Assembly (NCBI GenBank): GCA_016281495.1
Contig: JAEEIU010000055.1
Location: forward strand, 1-64,000
Reading direction: 5' to 3'
DNA: 64,000 nucleotides
Source of the DNA: Treponema sp.
Lineage (GTDB): Bacteria > Spirochaetota > Spirochaetia > Treponematales > Treponemataceae
Shown: piece after piece, positions 6,822 through 14,279 of the stretch
Numbering within the stretch: the first letter of the stretch is position 1
Layout of the letters: each line of letters starts with the position of its first letter
The notes under the pieces: generated by a model
The model's database searches: none
What the model was told of the DNA's origin: nothing
The model's input: the letters and a program-made list of their open reading frames with translations, nothing else
Made by a program: the position numbers and the translations under genes

Positions 6822-7727
6822 CTAGAGCTTTTTGGGGAGATATTTCTGTGGATCCTGTGCCTCTCCGTTCAGCCTTATCTCAAAATGAAGGTGGGGGCCT
6901 GTTGCAAGACCCGTAGAGCCTACCTTGCCGATTTCCTGTCCTGCAGAGACTGATTCACCCTTTTGGACCAGAATCTTGCTCATGTGCGCGTAAAGGCTTG
7001 TCATTCCACCGCCATGGCTTAAAATCACGTAATTTCCGTAGGTTGCGTCCATGTTCACGGCATATTGCACGGTTCCGGTTTTACATGCGTAAATCGGGGT
7101 TCCTGTTGGGGCTGCCATGTCTATGCCCTTGTGAAACAGCCATTTTCCGCTGATCGGGCTTACCCTCATGCCGAATGACGATGTCAGGACGCTTTTTTCA
7201 AGGGGAAGGACCATTCCCGGCTCAAGAAAATATGCCCTCTCGGTTGGAGAAAACTTTTCATCCGGCAAAAAGAAGAAATATTCTCCCCTAATCTCAAAGG
7301 TTTCGTATTTTCCTGACAGCGCATCAACAGAATACTCCTTGGCAAGCAGTATCTCTGTGGAAGTCTGCGGGGAATACGGTATGAAAAGGCCGTTCAACGT
7401 GGGAAGAAGAAGGACACGTCCATTAAGCTCATCCTCGGGTGAATCCAGGCGGTTCAGGGTGGCTATGGTGTCATAACGTATCGCGCATCTTGCCGCCAGC
7501 TGAAGGAGGTTATCTTTCTCGGTGCATTCATATTCATAAAAATACAGATAATCCGCGGGATTTTTACCCATGAACACAGCTTTGTTGGCTTCCTCAATCT
7601 GTTTTTGATACTGCTTGAACACAGGGTTACGGGAAACAAGCTCGGGAATACGCGTCAAATCCTGCGAATGAGCAAAAACAGAGCATAACAAAAGCAAAAC
7701 GGAGAATAACTCAATTCTTTTTTTCAT
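6822..7727 (-). CDS. LysM-M23 family cell-wall endopeptidase
   Basis: A 301-residue protein with a signal peptide (residues 1-21, ending AHSQ). A LysM-like segment lies at about 62-112 (YECTEKDNLLQLAARCAIRY, then LNGRVLLLP). The M23 domain is at about 180-300 with the metal ligands His199 and Asp203 (FHKGIDMA) and His281 (GPHLHFE), and the active-site His248 in YAHM. All ligands are intact, so an active Zn peptidase cutting peptidoglycan peptide bridges in the periplasm is expected. It overlaps the upstream membrane-protein gene by 17 bp. Confidence 0.9.
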   Translation of the reverse strand: MKKRIELFSVLLLLCSVFAHSQDLTRIPELVSRNPVFKQYQKQIEEANKAVFMGKNPADYLYFYEYECTEKDNLLQLAARCAIRYDTIATLNRLDSPEDELNGRVLLLPTLNGLFIPYSPQTSTEILLAKEYSVDALSGKYETFEIRGEYFFFLPDEKFSPTERAYFLEPGMVLPLEKSVLTSSFGMRVSPISGKWLFHKGIDMAAPTGTPIYACKTGTVQYAVNMDATYGNYVILSHGGGMTSLYAHMSKILVQKGESVSAGQEIGKVGSTGLATGPHLHFEIRLNGEAQDPQKYLPKKL

Positions 7728-8103
7728 TTTTCTTTACCCCAAAAGCCAATAATCCATATAGAACGAATACTGCTATTAAAACAAGCAAAGCAGCCATACG
7801 GTTACTTGCAAACACAAAATAAACGCACAGTCCGATACCGCCAAAAACAAGGACCAGCTTGGCTATCCTTATCATAAACCGTGCAAACCCCAGTTTCCTT
7901 GCCGACATGAACAAAAGGTAAACCAGGGCAAGGGCAATGACCACCATCATGCATACGGTATAGGCAGAGGGCGCGGACGAAGCAAAAAGCCAAAGCGGAT
8001 AGACGATCAGGAAACCAAGTCCCAGACATAAAACAGCGAGAAAAAGAATCTTAAAAAACGAAGAAAACAGGTTTCCATAGCCTTTTGCAATTTTCTTAAT
8101 CAA
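7711..8103 (-). CDS. Small four-helix membrane protein
   Basis: About 130 residues with four hydrophobic segments (FFKILFLAVLCLGLGFLIVY, TVCMMVVIALALVYLLF, IAKLVLVFGGIGLCVYFVF, AALLVLIAVFVLYGLLAFG) and a Lys-rich tail. No family is recognised. The TTG at 8103 is chosen because a good AAAGGAG site (8111-8117) lies 7 nt upstream; the ATG at 8121 would put that site inside the coding sequence. The 17-bp overlap with the M23 gene suggests coupled translation. It may help assemble or regulate the peptidase; that is inference. Confidence 0.65.
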   Translation of the reverse strand: MIKKIAKGYGNLFSSFFKILFLAVLCLGLGFLIVYPLWLFASSAPSAYTVCMMVVIALALVYLLFMSARKLGFARFMIRIAKLVLVFGGIGLCVYFVFASNRMAALLVLIAVFVLYGLLAFGVKKNEKKN

Positions 8104-8158
8104 AACGATACTCCTTTGCATATAAATTTACCACGGATTTGCAAAAAAAACAACCGTC

Positions 8159-8187
8159 TTGAAATCAAGGCACATTTGATGTATTCT
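8159..8187 (+). promoter_or_regulatory. Promoter of exoA
   Basis: TTGAAA (8159-8164), 17-bp spacer, TATTCT (8182-8187), then exactly 6 nt to the ATG at 8194. No Shine-Dalgarno. Predicts a leaderless transcript. Confidence 0.55.
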
Positions 8188-8193
8188 TTTTTT

Positions 8194-9012
8194 ATGAAAA
8201 TCATATCTTGGAACGTAAACGGTATCCGTGCCGTAGAAAAAAAAGGTTTTGTTGACTGGCTCCTTAACTCAGACGCCGATGTAGTGTGCATTCAGGAAAC
8301 AAAGGCAAGTCCGGACCAGCTTACCCCATCCCTACTGAATCCAGGGGAAGATGCAGACGATGACACTCCCCTTTTTGTCCAAAGCGACAGCTCCACAAAT
8401 GCCTATCACGGTTATTTTTCATCCGCACAGAAAAAAGGTTATTCAGGAACCGCGATATACACAAAAATCAAGCCCGATCTTGTTGAGACAATGGGTGTAA
8501 AGGAATTTGACGATGAGGGCCGCACCACAATAGCAACATACGGAAAGCTGGCCGTAATCTCCGCATATTTCCCAAACAGTCAGGGAGAAGGCCTCAGGCT
8601 GCCATACAAGCTTGACTATTGCAAGGCCATATTCGACAAATGCAACGAGTATGTTTCCAAGGGAATGAACATCGTTCTATGCGGTGACTATAACATAGCG
8701 CACAAGCCCATAGACCTTGCCCATCCGAAAGCCAACGAGCATAACGCCGGATATCTTCCGGAAGAAAGGGCATGGATGGACTTTTTCACCTCAAACGGAT
8801 ATACCGACACCTTCCGTCATTTCTGCAAGGACCCCGAAAAATACACGTGGTGGAGCTACCGCATGCATGCAAGGGAAAAGAACATAGGGTGGCGCATTGA
8901 CTATCAGTGCGTAAATGATTCCTTCATCGCAAATGTAAAGAGCAGCACAATTCTTTCTGAAGTTGAGGGAAGCGACCACTGCCCCATCATGATCGAAGTT
9001 AGCAATAGCTAA
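8194..9012 (+). CDS. exoA: Exodeoxyribonuclease III / AP endonuclease
   Basis: A 272-residue protein of the ExoIII/APE1 family. It starts MKIISWNVNGIRA and carries the family motifs: CIQETKA (metal-binding Glu), GYSGTAIYTK, CGDYNIAH (Asp/Asn), the YTWWSYR region, WRIDYQCV, and the catalytic end GSDHCPI. It cleaves the phosphate 5' of abasic sites in base-excision repair and can remove 3' blocking groups, in the cytoplasm. The ATG at 8194 gives the conserved N-terminus; an upstream in-frame ATG at 8116 lies before the promoter and is not used. Single-gene unit. Confidence 0.93.
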   Translation: MKIISWNVNGIRAVEKKGFVDWLLNSDADVVCIQETKASPDQLTPSLLNPGEDADDDTPLFVQSDSSTNAYHGYFSSAQKKGYSGTAIYTKIKPDLVETMGVKEFDDEGRTTIATYGKLAVISAYFPNSQGEGLRLPYKLDYCKAIFDKCNEYVSKGMNIVLCGDYNIAHKPIDLAHPKANEHNAGYLPEERAWMDFFTSNGYTDTFRHFCKDPEKYTWWSYRMHAREKNIGWRIDYQCVNDSFIANVKSSTILSEVEGSDHCPIMIEVSNS

Positions 9013-9038
9013 TTCTTTATGCCATATAGACTTTTTTC

Positions 9039-9067
9039 TTGATTTTTGTACCTCTTGATATTATACT
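9039..9067 (+). promoter_or_regulatory. Promoter of ferredoxin gene
   Basis: TTGATT (9039-9044), 17-bp spacer, TATACT (9062-9067). About 40 nt of leader with an AGGTGG site precede the ATG at 9114. Confidence 0.55.
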
Positions 9068-9113
9068 TTATTCCGAACCGGGCAACCGGAATATTTTACT
9101 GTGAGGTGGATAA

Positions 9114-9287
9114 ATGGCCTACAAAATTTCAGCAGATGCTTGCATCAACTGTGGTGCTTGTGAAAGTGAATGTCCTTCAGAAGCAATTTCAGAAGTAAAT
9201 GACAAACGTGAAATCAACGCAGATTCATGCGTAGGTTGCGGAGCATGTGCTTCAGCATGCCCTGTAGAAGCTATTGCAGAAGACTAA
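9114..9287 (+). CDS. 2[4Fe-4S] ferredoxin
   Basis: A 57-residue protein. It carries two C-x2-C-x2-C-x3-C-P motifs: Cys10, 13, 16, 20 (ACINCGACESECP) and Cys39, 42, 45, 49 (SCVGCGACASACP), each followed by an EAI strand. This is the classic clostridial-type low-potential electron carrier, expected to serve pyruvate:ferredoxin oxidoreductase and hydrogenase-type reactions in an anaerobe. It has its own promoter, an AGGTGG ribosome site and a strong terminator, so it is a monocistronic, probably highly expressed gene. Confidence 0.95.
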   Translation: MAYKISADACINCGACESECPSEAISEVNDKREINADSCVGCGACASACPVEAIAED

Positions 9288-9308
9288 TTAATAGTTTTTC
9301 AAGGGAGC

Positions 9309-9342
9309 AGGCTTCCGTCTTTATGGCGGAGGCCTTTTTTTA
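9309..9342 (+). terminator. Rho-independent terminator of ferredoxin gene
   Basis: An imperfect stem (AGGCTTCCGTC with GGCGGAGGCCT) with a short loop is followed by TTTTTTTATTTT on the plus strand. Confidence 0.8.
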
Positions 9343-9399
9343 TTTTAGGAAGCTTTTCTTTTTACGGGGAAACATTTGAACCACAAGGGCATGAATGAT

Positions 9400-9852
9400 T
9401 TACACTCTTGTTATCTGTTTTTCCTGTGATACAGTCCGTTTTTTCTTTTTTCCAAGACCCTTAAAGAAATCGATTATTCTCTGGAAAATGGCGGCAAAGA
9501 AGGAAAGGATTCTTGCAAAAATAGAGGGATTCCTGAGTTTTTCAAGGCGATGATAACCGTCCAAAAGCTCATCCTCGGTGAACTCCTTCCTCTGGTTGTT
9601 CTCTTCTATCTCCATCTCCAGCTTCTGGAGCTTGGTCAGTTTTGTGTCGATTATTACCGCGTTTATGCTTTCCCATCCCAGAGCCTTTGCAGCCTCAAGA
9701 CGGCGTTCTCCTGCAACTAATTCATGATTGGAGGTCAAAGTAATGGGATTAAGCAATCCATAGGTTCTGAGACTGTCTTTCAATTGATCCAGGTTGCCAA
9801 GGTCTTTCCTTACCCTTCGCTTTACCTTAATGTCAGCTATCTTTACCAGCAT
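9400..9852 (-). CDS. Short ParB/Srx-fold protein with hydrophobic C-terminal helix
   Basis: A 150-residue protein. Residues 1-95 are a ParB N-terminal domain: IADIKVKRRVRKDLGNLDQL, YGLLNPI, then the CTP/phosphate-binding ELVAGERRLEAAKALGW, and EIEENNQRKEFTEDE. The HTH and dimerisation domains of true ParB are absent. In their place residues about 110-140 form an amphipathic or hydrophobic helix (FARILSFFAAIFQRIIDFF) followed by KKKKR, which looks like a membrane-associating tail. It starts 9 bp after the PBP1A stop and is probably co-transcribed with it. Chromosome-partition function cannot be assumed. Confidence 0.65.
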   Translation of the reverse strand: MLVKIADIKVKRRVRKDLGNLDQLKDSLRTYGLLNPITLTSNHELVAGERRLEAAKALGWESINAVIIDTKLTKLQKLEMEIEENNQRKEFTEDELLDGYHRLEKLRNPSIFARILSFFAAIFQRIIDFFKGLGKKKKRTVSQEKQITRV

Positions 9853-9861
9853 ATATTCACT

Positions 9862-12633
9862 TTAGGGACCAGTAGCAGGATCGTTAAGCCAGTTGATTCC
9901 TGATTCTGATGTTCCCTCACCATTTTCAGAATCGGCATTATTCTCCCTGGCATTAAGTTCCAGCTTGTTAAATTCTTCGTTCAGATATTCAGAATTGTCT
10001 GTCTTTTGGGTTTCATCGTCGTAATAGTAGTTGTCATTATATGAATCAAGGTCCAGGGAATCAAATGAGAATGAACCGCCGGACTCACTGAAAATATCCT
10101 CAAACAGGGATTCAGTCTTGCTCTTTCCGTCATCGGAGTCAAGGAAACTCAAATCAAGGAACAGGTCGGTATCATCAACCTGTTCATACTGATATCCTGA
10201 CATTATCTGCTGATACTTCAAATTACCGGTTCCAAGTTCTTCTCCAAAGTTATAGACATGAAGCTCACAAGTTTCTGTAGGCTCGGTTCCCGCAAGATAA
10301 TAGCATATGATATCGTGGTCCCCACATGCATCCGTATACAAAAGGCCTGTCTCATCACATACCTTGGCAGAGACAATTCCATTGGGTGCCCTGTTAACAA
10401 AAGGCTTGTACGGTTTACCCTTGTTGGCAACATTCATGAAGTCACCCCATGCAACACCGGCAAGAGTTGAACCTGTAATCTCAAGTCCCAAAGACTGTCC
10501 CGGTCGGTCAAATCCAAACCAGAATGCGGCTGTGTAATAAGGCGTGAATCCTACAGTCCATGCATCGGCCCAGTTCTGAGTCGTACCCGTCTTACCGGCG
10601 GCTGGCATATAGAAGTAACGGCCGTCTGAATTCTGGAAGCGGAATTTGTTTCCGTTTCCCTTGTTCTTCTTTATAGTGCGTAAAGTTGAGTCAAAGTTAG
10701 ATCCGTTTACAAGAGTACCTGACTGTACCGTCTTCTTGAGCATTTCCTGCATGATGAATGCGTTCTGCGGAGAGATGATTTGTGCTTCACTTCCAAGAGC
10801 ATCAAGATAATCGTGCTGCTCCTGCTCCGGATTCTTGATTATGTTTCCGTCCTTGTCTTCGATGTAGCGTATGCAGAGGGTCGGAATCTGCTTACCGTTG
10901 TTTGCAAACGTAGCGAAAGCCTGTGCCATTTCAACAGGCCGTACAGAACAGACACCGAGACCCAGAGGATAAACAGCCTGAATGCCGCGGGAATCCCATT
11001 CATCGACAGGAATGCCTGTAAGTGCGGTTGCCCTGCTGATTGCGGCATCAAATCCAACACCGTCAAGAACCTTAAGAGAAGGAATGTTCATAGAGTGCGC
11101 AAGAGCATACCAAAGCTCTACGTTACCCTCGTAAACACCGCGGAAGTCCTGAGGAATGTATGGTGAACCGTCATCCTTGTGGAAGACGACCGGAGTATCG
11201 CTAATGACAGTAGACATCGTAAACTGCCGTGAATCAATTGCAGCAGAATAATACAGCGGTTTGAACGTGGAACCAGGCTGCAGCTTTGACTGAACCGCAC
11301 GGATGTACTGGTTGGATGCATCGTATTTGGAACCTCCGACGATGGCATCTATATAACCCGTTCCGTTCTCTATGGCAATCATCGTACCTTCAATTGTGGT
11401 ACGCTCCGTATTTTTCTTAAGGAGGTTGTGGCCTTCCGGAATAATCTGAGTCTTGAGGCTTTCGATGCCCGTAATCATGGAAAGGATGTCAAGCATCGGG
11501 TTGACCTGTGTGGCATATTCGTCATAGGACAGGGATTCAGTCCTCTGCTCACTTATCTTCATGGACGGCAGGTTGAACGTAAGGCACATGAGTTCGACAA
11601 TAGGAACAAATTCCCTTGCAGTCTCTTTCTTTGCCTCGCTCATGCTCTTTTGATAAGTGCGGTTGGCATAGGCGATGTAATCCTGCATGATTTCTTCGGC
11701 TGCCTTTTGATGTGCCAGATTGAGCGTTGTATAAACCGTGTATCCGCTTGTGTAGATGTCCTCTGTACCGTAGAACATGTCGTTCAATTCACGGCGCACG
11801 TATTCGCTGAACCATGGGGCATTGTCCACGCGCATTTCATATGATGAAGTGCTGGTCCTGTTGTAGTCAAAGTTTGCCCAGTAATCGTCAAAGCTTTCGT
11901 CTGCCTCATCTTTTGTGACATAACCAAGCTCTACCATTGCATCGAGTACGACCTGCTGCATTGACATGGCCCTGTCCGGATGGTCAAAGGGATTATAATA
12001 CGACGGGTTTGACAGCTGTATTACAAGGATTGAAGCTTCTGCAGGGGTAATCTCCTCGGCACTGTGCTTAAAGTAATATTTACAGGCCGCATTTACACCG
12101 TTTGTACCGCCACCAAAATAAATCTTGTTCAGGTAAAGCTCAAGAATCTCGTTTTTGGAAAAGCGCCTTTCCATTTGAATGGCCCACCAGAGCTCCTTGA
12201 GTTTACGTCCTACGCTCATATCGGTTCGGTCACAATAAAGAGTACCTGCAATCTGCTGGGTCAAAGTTGAACCGCCACCAAGACTTGTTCTGGTCAAGAC
12301 ACCAACAACGGCACGAAGGATGGCCTTGGTACTGAAGCCAGGATGATCATAGAAAATGCGGTCTTCACGGGTCAAAAGGGCGTCGACCACCTGCTGGGGC
12401 AAATCGTTGAATGAAGTCATCTCACGTTTTTCATCAGATGAATATTCTGTTATGAGTTCACCATTAACGTCAAGAAGTTTAGTTGGAAGTGCAAAACTGA
12501 ATTCTGCAAAATTTTCTGTATTTATTGTATTTTTTGTTTCAGCCAGTCCTTTTCCCAAAAGTGCTCCGAAAAGACCGGAAAAAATCAAAAGAATGGGAAA
12601 ACAAAAAAATGGCCATATTTTTATCCGTTTCAT
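9862..12633 (-). CDS. Class A penicillin-binding protein (PBP1A-type)
   Basis: A 923-residue bifunctional peptidoglycan synthase. An N-terminal membrane anchor lies at about residues 7-30. The GT51 glycosyltransferase motifs are TREDRIFYDHPGF, GGSTLTQQIAG, RKLKELWWA and ILELYLNKIYFG. The transpeptidase motifs are SKLQPGSTFKPL (Ser nucleophile with Lys at +3), AHSMN and KTGTTQ. The last ~120 residues are an acidic Asp/Ser/Tyr-rich tail of low complexity, outside the catalytic domains. The gene has a consensus promoter with no space for a Shine-Dalgarno and is divergent from xseA. It polymerises and cross-links wall in the periplasm. Confidence 0.92.
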   Translation of the reverse strand: MKRIKIWPFFCFPILLIFSGLFGALLGKGLAETKNTINTENFAEFSFALPTKLLDVNGELITEYSSDEKREMTSFNDLPQQVVDALLTREDRIFYDHPGFSTKAILRAVVGVLTRTSLGGGSTLTQQIAGTLYCDRTDMSVGRKLKELWWAIQMERRFSKNEILELYLNKIYFGGGTNGVNAACKYYFKHSAEEITPAEASILVIQLSNPSYYNPFDHPDRAMSMQQVVLDAMVELGYVTKDEADESFDDYWANFDYNRTSTSSYEMRVDNAPWFSEYVRRELNDMFYGTEDIYTSGYTVYTTLNLAHQKAAEEIMQDYIAYANRTYQKSMSEAKKETAREFVPIVELMCLTFNLPSMKISEQRTESLSYDEYATQVNPMLDILSMITGIESLKTQIIPEGHNLLKKNTERTTIEGTMIAIENGTGYIDAIVGGSKYDASNQYIRAVQSKLQPGSTFKPLYYSAAIDSRQFTMSTVISDTPVVFHKDDGSPYIPQDFRGVYEGNVELWYALAHSMNIPSLKVLDGVGFDAAISRATALTGIPVDEWDSRGIQAVYPLGLGVCSVRPVEMAQAFATFANNGKQIPTLCIRYIEDKDGNIIKNPEQEQHDYLDALGSEAQIISPQNAFIMQEMLKKTVQSGTLVNGSNFDSTLRTIKKNKGNGNKFRFQNSDGRYFYMPAAGKTGTTQNWADAWTVGFTPYYTAAFWFGFDRPGQSLGLEITGSTLAGVAWGDFMNVANKGKPYKPFVNRAPNGIVSAKVCDETGLLYTDACGDHDIICYYLAGTEPTETCELHVYNFGEELGTGNLKYQQIMSGYQYEQVDDTDLFLDLSFLDSDDGKSKTESLFEDIFSESGGSFSFDSLDLDSYNDNYYYDDETQKTDNSEYLNEEFNKLELNARENNADSENGEGTSESGINWLNDPATGP

Positions 12634-12639
12634 TCTACT

Positions 12640-12668
12640 ATAATAGGAAAAATCGGCATATTTGTCAA
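12640..12668 (-). promoter_or_regulatory. Promoter of the PBP1A gene
   Basis: Minus strand: consensus TTGACA (12663-12668), 17-bp spacer, TATTAT (12640-12645), then 6 nt (AGTAGA) to the ATG. Predicts a leaderless transcript. Confidence 0.65.
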
Positions 12669-12701
12669 TGTGAGGGGAAAAATGCCGGGATTTTCAGGCT
12701 A

Positions 12702-12730
12702 TGGACTTTTCTTGGGCGGTGATTTATACT
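12702..12730 (+). promoter_or_regulatory. Promoter of xseA-xseB-mutL
   Basis: TGGACT (12702-12707), 17-bp spacer, TATACT (12725-12730), then 6 nt to the ATG at 12737. It is back-to-back with the PBP1A promoter. Predicts a leaderless xseA message. Confidence 0.5.
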
Positions 12731-12736
12731 GTTTTC

Positions 12737-13942
12737 ATGGCTAATGAAGACAAATTCCTTACCGTGTCACAGTTGAATGCTCTTATCAAGAATATGCTGG
12801 AAGGCTCATTTCCTTCGATTCAACTGAAAGGTGAGATATCCAATTTCAAGTCCAATTCCAGCGGACATTTGTATTTTGCCTTAAAGGATTCAGACAGCCA
12901 GATTTCCGGGGTCATGTTCAGGGGAAGAGCCTCAACCCTAAATTTCAAGCCAAAAGACGGAATGCTCGTACTGGTAACAGGCAGTGTTTCCGTTTATCCT
13001 CCTCAGGGACGCTATCAGATTATCGTTACTTCCATGGTTCAGGCCGGGCTAGGTGCCATTATGGAAATGCTTGAGGAACGGAAGAAAAAACTTGCCGCAG
13101 AAGGTTTGTTTGACTCCAGCAGAAAAAAAGTCCTGCCATTTTTCCCGGGAACAGTGGGTGTCGTAACAAGTCCGACGGGGGCTGCCCTAAGGGATATCCT
13201 TCAAATAATCCAAAGGCGCAATTCAAAGGTGTCTGTCGTTGTCCTGCCCGCAATGGTCCAGGGCGAAGGTGCCTCCTCTACCATAGAGCGGATGATAAAG
13301 CTTGCAAACGAGTATAATCTATGTGATGTCCTTATTGTTGGGCGTGGTGGCGGTTCTCTGGAAGACCTCCTGCCCTTTAGCGATGAGAATGTCGTGCGTG
13401 CCATAGCGGATTCTAACATACCGACGATTTCGGCTGTTGGACATCAGATTGACTGGGCATTAAGTGATTTTGCGGCGGATGTACGTGCCCCAACCCCGTC
13501 AGCGGCGGCAGAGCTTGCAGTTCCTGTTCAGCAGGACATCGACGTTCACATACAAAACATGAAGAACGAACTGTTCAACAGCATGCAGCAGAAAATACAG
13601 AATCTCAGGATGCTCCTTAAAACCTTTACACCGGAAAACATGGAGCTTCAGCTTAGGCATATCGAACAGCCGCTTTTAAACCGCTACGAGAACGCCAGGT
13701 CAGGCCTTGAGGAAAACATAAGGCAGTTCATTCAGGAAAAAAGGCAAAGGATTCAAAACTGCGTTACGGTACTGGAAAGCTGCAACCCGCAGACAATTTT
13801 TAACCGGGGATATTCCATGGTAAGGGATGCTGTTACAGGAAAAGTCATCAGGTCCCCAAAAGACACGGAGATAGGACATTCAATCTTGATAACACCTGCA
13901 AACGGAACAATTCAGGCGACTGTCACAGAATATAAAGAGTAA
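12737..13942 (+). CDS. xseA: Exodeoxyribonuclease VII large subunit
   Basis: A 401-residue protein, normal for XseA. The N-terminal OB-fold (TVSQLNALIKNMLEGSFPSIQLKGEISNF, split here by GHLYFALKD) is followed by the catalytic XseA domain with GVVTSPTGAALRDI, VGRGGGSLEDL, FSDENVVRAI, SAVGHQIDW and ADVRAPTPSAAAEL, then a coiled-coil region and the C-terminal FNRGYSMV segment. With XseB it forms the single-strand exonuclease that trims DNA ends. The start at 12737 (MANEDKFLTV) is chosen because the upstream in-frame codons lie in the promoter. It heads the operon with xseB and mutL. Confidence 0.93.
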   Translation: MANEDKFLTVSQLNALIKNMLEGSFPSIQLKGEISNFKSNSSGHLYFALKDSDSQISGVMFRGRASTLNFKPKDGMLVLVTGSVSVYPPQGRYQIIVTSMVQAGLGAIMEMLEERKKKLAAEGLFDSSRKKVLPFFPGTVGVVTSPTGAALRDILQIIQRRNSKVSVVVLPAMVQGEGASSTIERMIKLANEYNLCDVLIVGRGGGSLEDLLPFSDENVVRAIADSNIPTISAVGHQIDWALSDFAADVRAPTPSAAAELAVPVQQDIDVHIQNMKNELFNSMQQKIQNLRMLLKTFTPENMELQLRHIEQPLLNRYENARSGLEENIRQFIQEKRQRIQNCVTVLESCNPQTIFNRGYSMVRDAVTGKVIRSPKDTEIGHSILITPANGTIQATVTEYKE

Positions 13943-13957
13943 AACAAGGAAGGTAAA

Positions 13958-14263
13958 ATGAAAACTTTTGAAGACAACCTGCAAAGACTTGAAGAACTTA
14001 CTTCTGCCATCAAACAGAGCGACATAAGCCTGGAGGATGCGCTCAAGACTTTTGAGGAAGGAATCACTCTTGCAAAAAAGATGGAAAAAGACATAGACGA
14101 TATGGAAAGCAAGATTCAGATTCTTATGAATGCACAGGATCTTGAGGTGGAAGACGACAAGGCAGAAAAAAAAGATAAGAAAACTGCCAAAAAGAGTTCT
14201 GTTGAGCCAGCCCTTGATCTTTTTACTCCATCGGAAGAAGTTACGGGGACACGGAATTCCTAG
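13958..14263 (+). CDS. xseB: Exodeoxyribonuclease VII small subunit
   Basis: A 101-residue protein. Residues 1-60 are the conserved helical hairpin of XseB (TFEDNLQRLEELTSAIKQ, then ISLEDALKTFEEGITLAKK). The last 40 residues are a Lys/Asp-rich tail beyond the usual ~75-80 residue length. It starts 15 bp after xseA with an AGGAAGG ribosome site and is followed by mutL after 16 bp. Confidence 0.92.
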   Translation: MKTFEDNLQRLEELTSAIKQSDISLEDALKTFEEGITLAKKMEKDIDDMESKIQILMNAQDLEVEDDKAEKKDKKTAKKSSVEPALDLFTPSEEVTGTRNS

Positions 14264-14279
14264 ACAGATATTTTAAATT

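Noticed and set aside
10780..11166. 128-codon plus-strand frame within the PBP1A gene
   Set aside because: Falls inside conserved transpeptidase coding sequence on the other strand.
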